From: CAIMFV01 sp040757715
GTDB taxonomy: Bacteria > Pseudomonadota > Alphaproteobacteria > Caulobacterales > Caulobacteraceae
Direction of reading: 5' to 3'
Assembly (NCBI GenBank): GCA_040757715.1
Contig: JBFLWS010000012.1
Coordinates: forward strand, 1 to 64,000
DNA: 64,000 nucleotides
Both the position numbers and the translations under genes were made by a program. Each line of letters begins with the position of its first letter. Position 1 is the stretch's first letter. Shown in pieces: positions 48,081-57,142 of this stretch. The notes beneath the pieces are model-generated. The model saw only the letters and a list, made by a program, of their open reading frames with translations. It did not search any database and was not told where the DNA came from.

Positions 48081-49499
48081 ATGGCGGGTTCGGTTTCCTA
48101 TTCCATCGGCGGCGGTCTGGACGACGATCTGTCCTTTGATGTCGATGACGACTTCGACCTGAAGCCGTCCGAGTCCGGCACGGCCCTGTTCGACGAACTC
48201 GACTTCGACGACGAAAGCTTGTCGCCCGCGCCCGTTGAAGCGCCGATGGGGCCAGCTGCCAATCCGGTGGGGTCTCTTATCGCCGCGGCCGAGACTGCAC
48301 TCGGCGATGTCTCGGTGCCGCGGATCGCCATTCACTTCTATTACGAGCGACCGGAGACGGCGGACGTCGCCGCCAAGGCCGCTGAAGACCGGCGCCTGGC
48401 TCGCGCCTCGACCCAAATTCATCCGGGGGGATTGCGGGCCGCCCTCGAGTGCTACCAGAACCAGCCGACGCCGCCGTTGATCATCGTCGAATGCCTCGAA
48501 GCGCCCGATGCTTTGCTGGCCGGCCTCGACGCCCTAGCCGAGGTTTGCGATTCCGGCACCAAGGTGGTGGTGCTGGGCCAGACCAACGACATCGGTCTCT
48601 ACCGTGAGCTCATGCGCCGCGGGGTGAGCGAATATCTGGCCCCGCCGCTGCAGACCCTGCAGTTGATCCACACCATCACCTCGCTCTATTCCGATCCGGC
48701 CACGCCCTTTGTGGGGCGCGCCATGGCTTTTGTGGGCGCCAAGGGCGGGGTGGGCGCCTCGACCCTGGCGCATAACGTGGCCTTCGCCCTCGCCGAGCGG
48801 ATCGAAGCCAATACGGTGCTGGTGGATTACGACCTGCCCTTCGGCACCGCCGGCTTGGACTTCAATCATGATCCGATCCAGAGCGTCTCGGACGCCCTGA
48901 CCAAACCGGATCGCGTGGACCCGGTGCTGCTCGATCGCATCGCCGCCCGCTGCACTGAGCGCCTCAGCCTGTTCGCCGCGCCCGCCACCCTTGAGGACGA
49001 CTACGAGATCGCCGAGGAGGCTTTTGAGGAAGTGGCGCAGAAGATCCGCGCCACCGCTCCCTATGTGGTGATGGACCTGCCGCACGTCTGGACGCCCTGG
49101 CTGCGCCAGATGCTGCTGTCGGCCGACGACGTGGTGATCGTGGCGGGGCCGGACCTCGCCTCCTTGCGCAATTCGAAGAACCTGATCGATCTGATCCGCA
49201 AGGGCCGGCCCAACGACGCGCCGCCCTATCTGGTGCTGAACCAGATGGGCATGCCGGGACGCCCCGAGATTCCGGTGAAGGAGTTCGGCAAGGCGCTCGG
49301 CCTTGAGCCATCCCTGGTCCTGCCCTTCGACGCCAAGCTGTTCGGCCAGGCCGCCAACAACGGCCAGATGATCCAGGAGGTCAATCCCAAGGCCAAGGCG
49401 GTGGAGGGGCTCATGCAGTTCGCCCAGATGCTGTCGCGGCGCGACGCGGCCCCGCCCAAGCCGCGCACCCTCATCGACCGTCTGCTCGGTCGCGGCTGA
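48081..49499 (+). CDS. cpaE: Pilus polar-localisation ATPase CpaE (TadZ)
   Basis: A 472-residue MinD/ParA-like protein. A strongly acidic N terminus (about 60 residues, LDDDLSFDVDDDFDL) precedes a degenerate receiver-like domain (to about residue 205) and a ParA-type ATPase with deviant Walker A KGGVGAST (from residue 221). In Caulobacter CpaE marks the pole where the pilus machine is built; TadZ does the same elsewhere. It is followed after 15 bases by cpaF. Confidence 0.95.
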   Translation: MAGSVSYSIGGGLDDDLSFDVDDDFDLKPSESGTALFDELDFDDESLSPAPVEAPMGPAANPVGSLIAAAETALGDVSVPRIAIHFYYERPETADVAAKAAEDRRLARASTQIHPGGLRAALECYQNQPTPPLIIVECLEAPDALLAGLDALAEVCDSGTKVVVLGQTNDIGLYRELMRRGVSEYLAPPLQTLQLIHTITSLYSDPATPFVGRAMAFVGAKGGVGASTLAHNVAFALAERIEANTVLVDYDLPFGTAGLDFNHDPIQSVSDALTKPDRVDPVLLDRIAARCTERLSLFAAPATLEDDYEIAEEAFEEVAQKIRATAPYVVMDLPHVWTPWLRQMLLSADDVVIVAGPDLASLRNSKNLIDLIRKGRPNDAPPYLVLNQMGMPGRPEIPVKEFGKALGLEPSLVLPFDAKLFGQAANNGQMIQEVNPKAKAVEGLMQFAQMLSRRDAAPPKPRTLIDRLLGRG

Positions 49500-49514
49500 G
49501 GAGGGATCGTCTAG

Positions 49515-51026
49515 GTGTTCGGAAAGCGCGCCGCCGCTGGCCAAAGTCCCGCGCCGCCCCCCGCCACGGGGGTGGAGACGGCCACGCGCCCGCAACGCTT
49601 GGACACGCCGCCGGTCCTGACGGAAGAGCCGGTCCGCTCCGCGCCCCCGACAAAGGTCGCTAAGGCGCCGCGGCCGACGCCGGCCTTTGAGCAGCTGCGC
49701 TCGGCTCAGATGAACACCGCTCCGGCTCAGGTGGCCGAGATCGTCCGTGAGCAGAGCGATTACTATCACGCCACCAAGACCACCATCTACACGGCGCTCC
49801 TAAACACCATCGACCTCAGCCAGCTGGCCCAGCTCGACGCCAAGGCCGCCGCCGAGGAGATCCGCGACATCGTCGCCGAGCTGGTGGCCATCAAGAACGT
49901 GTCCATGTCGGGCGCCGAGCAGGAGTACATGATCCAGGACATCATCAATGATGTGCTGGGTTATGGCCCGCTGGAGCCCTTGCTGGCGCGCGACGATATC
50001 GCCGACATCATGGTCAATGGCGCCGGTCGCGTGTTCATCGAAGTGAACGGCAAGGTGCAGCTCACCAATGTCCGCTTCCGCGACAATGTTCAGCTGATGA
50101 ACATCTGCCAACGGATCGTCTCGCAGGTGGGACGACGCGTGGACGAGAGCTCCCCCATCTGCGATGCGCGCCTCCCCGATGGCAGCCGCGTCAATGTCAT
50201 CGCCCCGCCCTTGGCTCTGGATGGCCCCACCCTCACCATCCGGAAGTTCAAGAAAGACAAGCTCACCATGCGCAATCTGGTCGAGTACGCCTCGATCAGT
50301 CCGGAGGGCGCGCGGGTGCTGGGGGTCATCGGCGCCAGTCGATGCAACGTGGTGATTTCCGGCGGCACCGGCTCGGGCAAGACCACCTTGCTCAACTGCA
50401 TGACCGCCTTCATCGACCCCAATGAGCGGATCATCACCTGCGAGGACGCGGCGGAACTGCAGCTGCAGCAGCCGCACGTGGTGCGCCTGGAAACCCGCCC
50501 GCCTAATCTGGAGGGCCAGGGCCAGGTGACCATGCGCGACCTGGTGAAGAACTGCCTGCGCATGCGCCCGGAGCGGATCATCGTCGGCGAAGTGCGCGGC
50601 TCGGAGGCCTTCGACCTCCTGCAGGCCATGAACACCGGCCACGACGGCTCCATGGGCACCTTGCACGCCAACAGCCCGCGCGAGGCCGTCAGCCGCCTTG
50701 AATCCATGATCACCATGGGCGGCTTCGGCCTGCCCTCGAAGACCATCCGTGAGATGATTGTCGGCTCGGTGGACGTGATCATTCAGGCGGCGCGCCTGCG
50801 CGACGGCTCACGCCGCATCACCCATGTCACCGAGGTGCTCGGCCTCGAAGGCGACGTGATCATTACCCAGGATCTCTTCCTCTACGAGATCACCGGCGAG
50901 GACGCCCAAGGCCGCGTGGCCGGGCGCCATCGCTCCACCGGCATCGCCCGGCCGCGCTTCTGGGACCGGGCTCGCTACTACGGTCTTGAGCGCGAGTTGG
51001 CTGACGCCCTCGACGCGGCGGAGTAG
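49515..51026 (+). CDS. cpaF: Pilus secretion ATPase CpaF (TadA)
   Basis: A 503-residue type II/IV secretion ATPase: N-terminal disordered 50 residues, then a helical domain, Walker A GGTGSGKTT from residue 283, a D/E-rich Walker B region with ITCEDAAELQLQQPHVVRLE, and an ERIIVGEVRGSEAFDLLQAM motif. It drives both extension and retraction of the Flp pilus in Caulobacter. The start is GTG at 49515. Confidence 0.96.
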   Translation: MFGKRAAAGQSPAPPPATGVETATRPQRLDTPPVLTEEPVRSAPPTKVAKAPRPTPAFEQLRSAQMNTAPAQVAEIVREQSDYYHATKTTIYTALLNTIDLSQLAQLDAKAAAEEIRDIVAELVAIKNVSMSGAEQEYMIQDIINDVLGYGPLEPLLARDDIADIMVNGAGRVFIEVNGKVQLTNVRFRDNVQLMNICQRIVSQVGRRVDESSPICDARLPDGSRVNVIAPPLALDGPTLTIRKFKKDKLTMRNLVEYASISPEGARVLGVIGASRCNVVISGGTGSGKTTLLNCMTAFIDPNERIITCEDAAELQLQQPHVVRLETRPPNLEGQGQVTMRDLVKNCLRMRPERIIVGEVRGSEAFDLLQAMNTGHDGSMGTLHANSPREAVSRLESMITMGGFGLPSKTIREMIVGSVDVIIQAARLRDGSRRITHVTEVLGLEGDVIITQDLFLYEITGEDAQGRVAGRHRSTGIARPRFWDRARYYGLERELADALDAAE

Positions 51027-51029
51027 ATC

Positions 51030-52013
51030 ATGTCCGCGGGCCTCATGATGATCCTGGTGGCGGTGCTCGGCTTCGTCGCCGTGGGGGCGCTCGGTCTCGC
51101 CCTGGTGGGCGACGGCGGCGAAGCCAAGACCAACAAGCGCATCCAGGCCCTGGCCACGCCAGCGCGTAGCGAAACTGGGCGTCAGAAGCGGCAGCAGGAC
51201 GCCGCGGGTCTGCGGCGCAAGCAGATCCTGCAGAACCTCAAGGCGCAGGAAAAGCAGGAGCGCAAGGCCAAGCTCACCTTGCAGGCGCGCCTGACCCAAG
51301 CCGGCCTCTCCTTGTCGCTGCGAGACTTCTGGATCGGATCGGCGGCCTTGGCCTTGACGGCCGGCGTGACGGCGCTCCTGTTTCACGCGGGCCCGCTCAT
51401 CAGCCTCGGCGTGGCCTTCGCATTTGGATTCGGCGCGCCGCAGTGGCTGATCACCATGCTGGCCAAGCAACGAGTGAAGGCCTTCACCGAGGAGTTTCCC
51501 AACGCCATCGACGTCATCGTTCGCGGCATCAAGTCCGGCCTGCCGGTGAACGACTGTCTGCGCATCATCGCCACGGAAGCCAGCGAGCCGCTGAAGTCGG
51601 AATTCCAGCGGCTGGTGGACAATGTGAACGTGGGTCTAGGGACCGACATGGCGCTGGAGAAGATGTACGGGCGCATGCCCACCGCCGAGGTGCGCTTCTT
51701 CGCCATCGTCCTCTCCATTCAACAAAAGACCGGCGGCAATCTTGCAGAGGCTTTGAACAACCTCTCGGTGGTGCTGCGCGCGCGCAAGCTCATGCGCGAG
51801 AAGATCAAGGCCATGTCGGGGGAAGCGGTGGCCTCTGCGGTGATCATCGGCTCCCTGCCGCCAGCCATCATGCTGCTGGTGACGGTGACCACCCCGGCCT
51901 ACATGGCGCCGCTGTTCAACACCGACAACGGCCATATCATCCTGCTGATTGGGGCCACGCTCATGGGCGTGGGCATCTTCGTCATGCGCCGGATGATCAA
52001 CTTCAAGTTCTGA
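51030..52013 (+). CDS. tadB: Pilus inner-membrane platform protein TadB (CpaG)
   Basis: A 327-residue protein of the GspF/TadB family: an N-terminal helix (MMILVAVLGFVAVGALGLAL), two central helices, a T2SSF domain with FTEEFPNAIDVIVRGIKSGL and VLSIQQKTGGNLAEALNNLS, and a C-terminal helix pair. With TadC it forms the inner-membrane platform that CpaF turns. It begins three bases after cpaF and is followed after seven bases by tadC. Confidence 0.94.
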   Translation: MSAGLMMILVAVLGFVAVGALGLALVGDGGEAKTNKRIQALATPARSETGRQKRQQDAAGLRRKQILQNLKAQEKQERKAKLTLQARLTQAGLSLSLRDFWIGSAALALTAGVTALLFHAGPLISLGVAFAFGFGAPQWLITMLAKQRVKAFTEEFPNAIDVIVRGIKSGLPVNDCLRIIATEASEPLKSEFQRLVDNVNVGLGTDMALEKMYGRMPTAEVRFFAIVLSIQQKTGGNLAEALNNLSVVLRARKLMREKIKAMSGEAVASAVIIGSLPPAIMLLVTVTTPAYMAPLFNTDNGHIILLIGATLMGVGIFVMRRMINFKF

Positions 52014-52020
52014 GGCCGCC

Positions 52021-53028
52021 ATGCTCGATCTGATCTACAGCCTGGCCGACATCAAGAACCTGATCACCTTCATCGTGGCGATCCTGGTCTTCGCCACTGT
52101 GGCGACCCTGGTCTCGCCGCTGATCCACGGCGACCGGCTTGAGAGCCGCATGAAGTCGGTGGCCAATCGCCGCGACGAACTGCGCCGGCGCTCGCGCGAA
52201 CAGCTGCGCAACGACCACAGTCCGACCTTGCGCCAGAAGGACGAGGGCTTCGCCAAGAAGGTGGTGGAGCGGCTTCAGTTGACCCGTCTGCTGGAAGATC
52301 CCAAGGTGGAGGAGAAGCTCTCTCAGGCCGGCCTGCGCGGGCCGCGTCCAATCACCACCTTCTACTTCTTCCGTTTCCTGACGCCGTTCGTGTTCGCCGT
52401 GGCGGCGGGCGCTTACCTGTTTATGGTCAACGGATTCAACTGGCCGCCCATCACCCGCCTCAGCGCCGTATTCGCCGCCTTCATGGCCGGCTTCTATGCG
52501 CCGAACGTCTATCTCTCCAACGCCATCGCCAAGCGCCGCGAGTCCATTGTCGGGGCGTTCCCGGACGCCCTCGATCTGCTGTTGATCTGCGTGGAATCCG
52601 GCATGTCCATCGAGCTCGCTGTGCAGAAGGTGAGCCAGGAGATCGGCGCCCGCTCCATCGAGCTCGCCGAAGAGCTGTCGCTGCTGAGCGCCGAGCTTTC
52701 CTACCTGCCCGAGCGGCGCCTAGCCTATGACGGCCTCGCCAAGCGCACCGCCCATGCCGGGGTGAAGGCGGTGTCCACCGCCATGATCCAGGCCGAGCGC
52801 TATGGCACGCCCCTCGGCGCGGCGCTGCGGGTCATGGCCAAGGAGAATCGTGAACTCCGCATCGCCGAGGCCGAAAAGAAGGCCTCACAGCTGCCGGCGA
52901 AGCTCACCGTACCCATGGTGGTGTTCTTCCTACCGGTGCTGTTCCTGGTGATTCTCGGCCCGGCCGTCATGAAGGCCACCGAGAGCGGCAAGAAGGAAGC
53001 TCAAGCCGAACGCATGGCGCACCGCTAA
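52021..53028 (+). CDS. tadC: Pilus inner-membrane platform protein TadC (CpaH)
   Basis: A 335-residue GspF/TadC family protein. Its first helix is at residues 12-35 (NLITFIVAILVFATVATLVS). The T2SSF domain contains SIVGAFPDALDLLLICVESG and AVQKVSQEIGARS, and the last helix reads VPMVVFFLPVLFLVILGPAV. It pairs with TadB in the inner-membrane platform. It closes the plus-strand cpa/tad operon; a palindromic repeat follows four bases after the stop. Confidence 0.94.
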   Translation: MLDLIYSLADIKNLITFIVAILVFATVATLVSPLIHGDRLESRMKSVANRRDELRRRSREQLRNDHSPTLRQKDEGFAKKVVERLQLTRLLEDPKVEEKLSQAGLRGPRPITTFYFFRFLTPFVFAVAAGAYLFMVNGFNWPPITRLSAVFAAFMAGFYAPNVYLSNAIAKRRESIVGAFPDALDLLLICVESGMSIELAVQKVSQEIGARSIELAEELSLLSAELSYLPERRLAYDGLAKRTAHAGVKAVSTAMIQAERYGTPLGAALRVMAKENRELRIAEAEKKASQLPAKLTVPMVVFFLPVLFLVILGPAVMKATESGKKEAQAERMAHR

Positions 53029-53031
53029 ACT

Positions 53032-53133
53032 GGAGCATTTTCCGAAAGGTGGGAACCGGTTTTCGGTCGAAAAATGCTATAGATTCAATTTCTTATGAGC
53101 AAAATCCGATTCCGATTGATCGGATTTTGCTCC
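53032..53133 (+). repeat. Palindromic intergenic repeat, copy 2
   Basis: Two hairpins lie side by side. The first joins AGCATTTT near 53034 with AAAATGCT near 53072 and has CCGAAA / TTTCGG inside. The second joins GAGCAAAATCCGAT (53097-53110) with ATCGGATTTTGCTC (53119-53132), a perfect 14-bp stem. The second half, with the TAGATTCAATTTCTTATGAG spacer, matches copy 1 at 24104-24164 in inverse orientation. It sits between convergent genes and may act as a transcript end. Such intergenic palindromes are common in alphaproteobacteria. Confidence 0.75.
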
Positions 53134-53146
53134 AGGCGGCCCGTCT

Positions 53147-53611
53147 TCAGGGTTCGACGATTGTCCTCGCCAGATTGACGATTCGTTTTCGGTCGCGCGG
53201 ATTCGCCGCAAAATAGAGATCAAACAGCTTTTTGGCCTCACCAGTGCTGACCTCGCGCAAGAAGGACAACGCTTCGCTGTCGGCCTCGCCGGCCTGCATC
53301 TGAGGAAGTTCTTCAAAAAAGTATGTTACAGGAACACCAAGCACGAGACTTAACTGATAAAGACGCGACGCGCTGATGCGGTTGGCGCCCTTTTCATACT
53401 TCTGCACCTGCTGAAATGTCACGCCTATGCGTTGCGCCAATGCTGTTTGGGTGACCCCCAGGCGCTTGCGCCGAGAACGAAGACGACCGCCGACATAGAT
53501 GTCGACGTCTTCGAGACAATCGCGTGCGGTGGCCAGACTCATGTTCGGGGTCGATTTTGTTGTGTTTTTTGCGGCATATGATGAATTGCGAACAGTCGCG
53601 AAGTAGCTCAT
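53147..53611 (-). CDS. XRE-family transcriptional regulator
   Basis: A 154-residue regulator with one Cro/C1-type helix-turn-helix (about residues 40-100: VGGRLRSRRKRLGVTQTALA, then FQQVQKYEKGANRISASRL, YFFEELPQM). The C-terminal 50 residues form a short helical tail. This subfamily, with FQQVQKYEKGxNRI, is widespread in alphaproteobacteria and often chromosomal. The start may be ATG 53611 or the ATG at 53542; neither has a strong ribosome-binding site. It is divergent from a LuxR-type regulator; its target is unknown. Confidence 0.85.
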   Translation of the reverse strand: MSYFATVRNSSYAAKNTTKSTPNMSLATARDCLEDVDIYVGGRLRSRRKRLGVTQTALAQRIGVTFQQVQKYEKGANRISASRLYQLSLVLGVPVTYFFEELPQMQAGEADSEALSFLREVSTGEAKKLFDLYFAANPRDRKRIVNLARTIVEP

Positions 53612-53672
53612 CGCGTCGGCTCACTCGCCCCTTTCTTACGGTCGAAACTATAAGTGGTATGGAGCGACAAGG

Positions 53673-54344
53673 ATGGCGGAAAGTCAAGATTCCCCAGACC
53701 TGAGAATCGGGGCGCTTTCGGAGCGTCAGCGCGAAATTCTACGATTGGTCTCCCAACACCTTCAGGCCAAGGAGGTGGCGCGCGTTCTGCAGATCAGCGA
53801 ACGCACCGTTCGTTCCCATACCGATCAGGCCCGGCGTCGCCTGGGGGTCAGCTCAAGCCGCGAGGCGGCGCGGCTGCTGGCCCTGCACGAGGGGCGCTGG
53901 GGCATCGTCCATGACGGACAATGGCCGCCGACGCCGATTGCTGACGACGGCCCCGAGGACCCAGGCTCGTCGTGTTCGGAGGCGACACGACATGACCAGT
54001 CCGGTGTTCTTGGTGAGTTGGGAGGCGGTGGAGCAGGCGTTGAGCCTGCTGGCGTCGCCCTCCAAGGCGTCCATGGTGCCGGAGGCGGTCAGAGCCGTGA
54101 AGCTTCAATGCGACGGTCAGTCGCCGAACAGGACGATGTTGGCGATCCTGTCCCTGTCAGCCTGGCTGATGGACGACGGGCCCAGCTACGGGGGAGTGGG
54201 TGGCATGAGCTGACCCACGCCCAGTGGTTCCTGCTGATCGTCGGCGTCGCCGGCGCTTCAGCGGTGACCGTTGGCGGCCTCGTCGGCATAGCGATTTGGG
54301 GGATCGACTCCATAGAAGCCCTCTATCGCCATTACGTCGGCTGA
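53673..54344 (+). CDS. LuxR-type HTH protein with C-terminal membrane helix
   Basis: A 223-residue protein with a GerE/LuxR helix-turn-helix at the very N terminus (LSERQREILRLVSQHLQAKE, VARVLQISERTVRSHTDQAR) and a hydrophobic segment near the C terminus (FLLIVGVAGASAVTVGGLVG). The middle part is low-complexity and rich in Gly and Ala. This build suggests a DNA-binding head held to the inner membrane. Similar proteins occur in Caulobacterales and Sphingomonadales; none is well understood. It is 61 bases from the divergent XRE gene, with which it may share control. Confidence 0.72.
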   Translation: MAESQDSPDLRIGALSERQREILRLVSQHLQAKEVARVLQISERTVRSHTDQARRRLGVSSSREAARLLALHEGRWGIVHDGQWPPTPIADDGPEDPGSSCSEATRHDQSGVLGELGGGGAGVEPAGVALQGVHGAGGGQSREASMRRSVAEQDDVGDPVPVSLADGRRAQLRGSGWHELTHAQWFLLIVGVAGASAVTVGGLVGIAIWGIDSIEALYRHYVG

Positions 54345-54394
54345 TCGCTGTCGGTCATCAGCAACTTTCACGCAAATGCGATAGGAGAACACTG

Positions 54395-54763
54395 ATGAAG
54401 CGAGCGGATATGGTGCGCAACGGCGCAGCTCAACTTTTAGTGGCGGAAGAAGCTCTTGAGAGAGCTTTGATGGAGACGGCCGCGCTCGGCAGCCTGCTGG
54501 GCCGACTGCGGATCGAAGGCGGCCTGTCGCCGGTGATCGGGCAAACCGCCTTTGAGGAGATTTCGGACACCATCGCCGGCCTGACCAAGGCGCGGCGCTC
54601 CATGGTCAACACCCATGCGCACCTGAATGATGTTCGGTGTCAGATCGGTTGCCGAACGGTGGCGATTGGTCAAGCCGATTGTCCACCCTCTAGTTTCGCC
54701 GAACTCACCTCGAATCCGCCTGCCGAAAATGAAGTGGCTGGCGCCCTTCGACTTATCGCGTAA
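54395..54763 (+). CDS. Small protein of unknown function
   Basis: A 122-residue soluble protein with a helical N-terminal half (AAQLLVAEEALERALMETAA; FEEISDTIAGLTKARRSMVN) and two cysteines close together (DVRCQIGCR). No family was recognised. AGGAGAA precedes the ATG by six bases, which supports it as a real gene. It follows the LuxR-type membrane protein by 50 bases and may belong to the same operon. Confidence 0.6.
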   Translation: MKRADMVRNGAAQLLVAEEALERALMETAALGSLLGRLRIEGGLSPVIGQTAFEEISDTIAGLTKARRSMVNTHAHLNDVRCQIGCRTVAIGQADCPPSSFAELTSNPPAENEVAGALRLIA

Positions 54764-54798
54764 ATAGATGCAAGTTTAACAGCGCACGCGACCTGACA

Positions 54799-55260
54799 GT
54801 GTATGACGTAACCGCTTGGTGGTGGATCAGCGCCGTTTGGGCCGCGTGCGTTTGTATTTTCGCGATATTATGTGGTGGTCGCGCAGAAAGATGGGTGGCA
54901 ATAATTATTTTAATTGGCTGGTATACGCAGCCGATTTTTCATGATCGCCATCATCCAAAAATGCCAGAAATAGGCATTGTAGTTTCTGACGTTATCGCTC
55001 TTGTGTTGTTTATGCTTATTTCGTTTCAATATCGCAAAATTTGGACGCTCTTTTTATCTGCATCGCAGCTTAACGGCGTTGTGGCGCACTTAGTCGCCAT
55101 GACACATTTACATGTCCCAGTTATTGGCTATCTCGGACTGAATTGGATTTGGACGGGCCATGCTCTCCTGCTCGCGCTCCTGGTCGGCACGATCCAGTCC
55201 ATCCGCGGGCGCAACCGAGCCGCCTCTCCTCAACAAATCGTCCCCAAGCAAGCCGCTTAG
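54799..55260 (+). CDS. AT-rich four-helix membrane protein of unknown function
   Basis: A 153-residue membrane protein with about four hydrophobic segments (AVWAACVCIFAILCGG; WVAIIILIGWY; IGIVVSDVIALVLFMLISF; WIWTGHALLLALLVGTI). Base use is clearly more AT-rich than the neighbours over roughly 54830-55110, with ATT, ATA and TTT codons that are rare elsewhere, and many Ile and Trp residues. This suggests an acquired or phage-derived gene. The start is GTG 54799, with no good ribosome-binding site. No family was recognised. Confidence 0.6.
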   Translation: MYDVTAWWWISAVWAACVCIFAILCGGRAERWVAIIILIGWYTQPIFHDRHHPKMPEIGIVVSDVIALVLFMLISFQYRKIWTLFLSASQLNGVVAHLVAMTHLHVPVIGYLGLNWIWTGHALLLALLVGTIQSIRGRNRAASPQQIVPKQAA

Positions 55261-55297
55261 GCGCCCATTGAACGTAAGACGCGCCGCCAGTATCGCC

Positions 55298-57142
55298 CTA
55301 TTCCGTCCCCGGCCCTAGCGAGGCGCCGAGGCCCAAGGAGATGTGGAAGCCGAAGCGCCGGCGCGGCTCGCCATGTCCGAAGCCCCGCGGCGCGTCCCAG
55401 TTCCAGCCGTCCCAGCCACGCCGGCCGTCATGATCGACATGGCCGAAGAACAGGCCCCCCGGCGCGCGGGCGCACCAGGCGCCCCAGCGGTGCGGGTGCT
55501 CGCACGGCTCGGACCAGTACATCCAGTTGTCGCCGGCCTGTACGTCGGAGCCGGCTTCGCTCTCCCACGGCGCGCGCCGGAAGCTGTCGAACCAGTTGTG
55601 GTCGAGCCAGGCATGGCCGCTGTTCAAATAGACGCCGGTGTTGGAGGCGCTGATGGCCGAAGCGATCACTTCCAGCCGCGCGGCGTCGGACGAGATGCCG
55701 AGACGGGCGTTCTGGATCCGCGAGCTGGTGACTGAGACATTGAGCCCCGGGCCGAACACGGCGCCGGTGCGGAAACCGTCGATGGCCGTGTGGCTGAGCA
55801 CCACCACCCCGTGGGGCGAGCCGGCGCCGCGCACCATGATCCCGGTGCTCGGCGTATTGCTCACGTCGGCGCCCGCGGTGGCCAGGATGGAGACGTGATC
55901 GAACAGGTCTTCGCCATCAGGACCCGGGGTGAGGAAGAGGGCCGTGGAGGACGAGGTGATCGAGGCGCGGTTCAGGTTAAGCCGCGTGCGGCTGGCGATC
56001 ACCGCCGGATCATAGCTGGCCGCCTGGATGTCGGCGTTGCGCATGCGCAGCTGGCCGTCGCTCATGACGAGGGCCGAGGCGTCGCCCACATAGCGCAGGG
56101 TCGAGCCCACAAAGGCCACATCGGCGTTGGTGGACTGCACGCAGGCGGCGCGGCCGGACTGCGAGCCGTCGATGACGATGTTGACGAACTCCACCGCCTT
56201 GACGCCGTCATTGATCAGCACGCAGGGCGCGCCGGTCGGAGCGGCGATGGTGGGGACCACGGGCGTCAGGCTGGTGGTGAAGATCGAGTTCGATTCGCCC
56301 ACGATCTTCACCGGCCGGACGATGTTCACCGTCTCGACGCAGGCCTTGCCATGGGAGCGCACATAGACCGTGCCGCCGTCGGCCACCTGGGCGAGGGCGG
56401 CGTTGATGGAGCCGTTGAGGCCGGAGGTGTCGCCGCAATCCACCGCCACCACCTGGGCGCCGGAGCCTTGTCCAGGATAGTAGCCGCCCGGATAACCGCC
56501 GGGGTAGCCGCCCGGATAACCGCCGGGGTAGCCCCCTGGGTAACCGCCGCCGCCATTGGCGCACCAGCCGTCGTTATAGCCGTAGCCGGGGCCTTGCCCG
56601 CCATAGGGATCGGCGTAGCCGGCTTGACCGCCGTAGGGGTCAGCATAACCGCCCTGGCCTTGGCCCTGTCCACCATAGGGGTCGACGTAGCCGGCCTGGC
56701 CGTAGCTTTGCGGCGCGGCCCCTTGCGCCGATTGCGGCGCATAGGCTTGAGCGGTCTGCGGGGTGTAGACGCCGGCGGTGGGGGCGGCCTGGGGCGCGGC
56801 TTGCGCGCTATAGCCATAGGGCGAGGCGCCGTAAGGGTCTTGCGATGGATAGCTGGGCGCCGCGCCGTAGGGGCTGGGCGCAGGGAACTCCCAATGGCGA
56901 TGGCGCCAGATGGCGCGATAGCGATAGCCGTTGCAATAGCGGTCCGCCGGGCGCGCCGAGCGGTGCGCATATCCGGCCCCGCCGCCCAGCAGATCGCCGA
57001 AGTGCGGGCGAAGCTCGGCGTCCACCGCTGCAGTGTCCGGCAAGGCGAAGGCCGCCGGGGCGACGAGGCTGGTCGTCAGCGCCAGGGCCGACGCCAGGTT
57101 GCGCTGCATGAGGGTTCGTATCTGCAAGGAGCGGCTCACCAC
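55298..57142 (-). CDS. Secreted beta-helix protein with Gly-Tyr-Pro repeats
   Basis: A 614-residue exported protein. A signal peptide ends near AFALP. Residues about 80-225 are low complexity: Ala/Gln/Pro segments, three copies of GY(A/V)DPYGGQ and then five to six PGGY units. Residues about 240-540 look like a right-handed parallel beta-helix, with repeated short strands such as GGTVYVRSHG, KIVGESNSIF, VRGAGSPHGVVVLSHTAIDG and VTSSRIQNARLGIS. The C terminus is rich in Trp, His and Gly. It may be a cell-surface adhesin or polysaccharide-acting protein. The GTG follows CGGAGGG. It overlaps the Sel1 gene by seven bases. Confidence 0.75.
   Translation of the reverse strand: MVSRSLQIRTLMQRNLASALALTTSLVAPAAFALPDTAAVDAELRPHFGDLLGGGAGYAHRSARPADRYCNGYRYRAIWRHRHWEFPAPSPYGAAPSYPSQDPYGASPYGYSAQAAPQAAPTAGVYTPQTAQAYAPQSAQGAAPQSYGQAGYVDPYGGQGQGQGGYADPYGGQAGYADPYGGQGPGYGYNDGWCANGGGGYPGGYPGGYPGGYPGGYPGGYYPGQGSGAQVVAVDCGDTSGLNGSINAALAQVADGGTVYVRSHGKACVETVNIVRPVKIVGESNSIFTTSLTPVVPTIAAPTGAPCVLINDGVKAVEFVNIVIDGSQSGRAACVQSTNADVAFVGSTLRYVGDASALVMSDGQLRMRNADIQAASYDPAVIASRTRLNLNRASITSSSTALFLTPGPDGEDLFDHVSILATAGADVSNTPSTGIMVRGAGSPHGVVVLSHTAIDGFRTGAVFGPGLNVSVTSSRIQNARLGISSDAARLEVIASAISASNTGVYLNSGHAWLDHNWFDSFRRAPWESEAGSDVQAGDNWMYWSEPCEHPHRWGAWCARAPGGLFFGHVDHDGRRGWDGWNWDAPRGFGHGEPRRRFGFHISLGLGASLGPGTE
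56483..56530. repeat. 24-bp tandem repeat coding for PGGY units
   Basis: Two perfect 24-bp copies (56483-56506 and 56507-56530), flanked by degenerate 12-bp units from about 56471 to 56550, encode the Gly-Gly-Tyr-Pro run of the beta-helix protein. Each 24-bp unit is itself two related 12-bp units. Such repeats change length easily. Confidence 0.8.
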
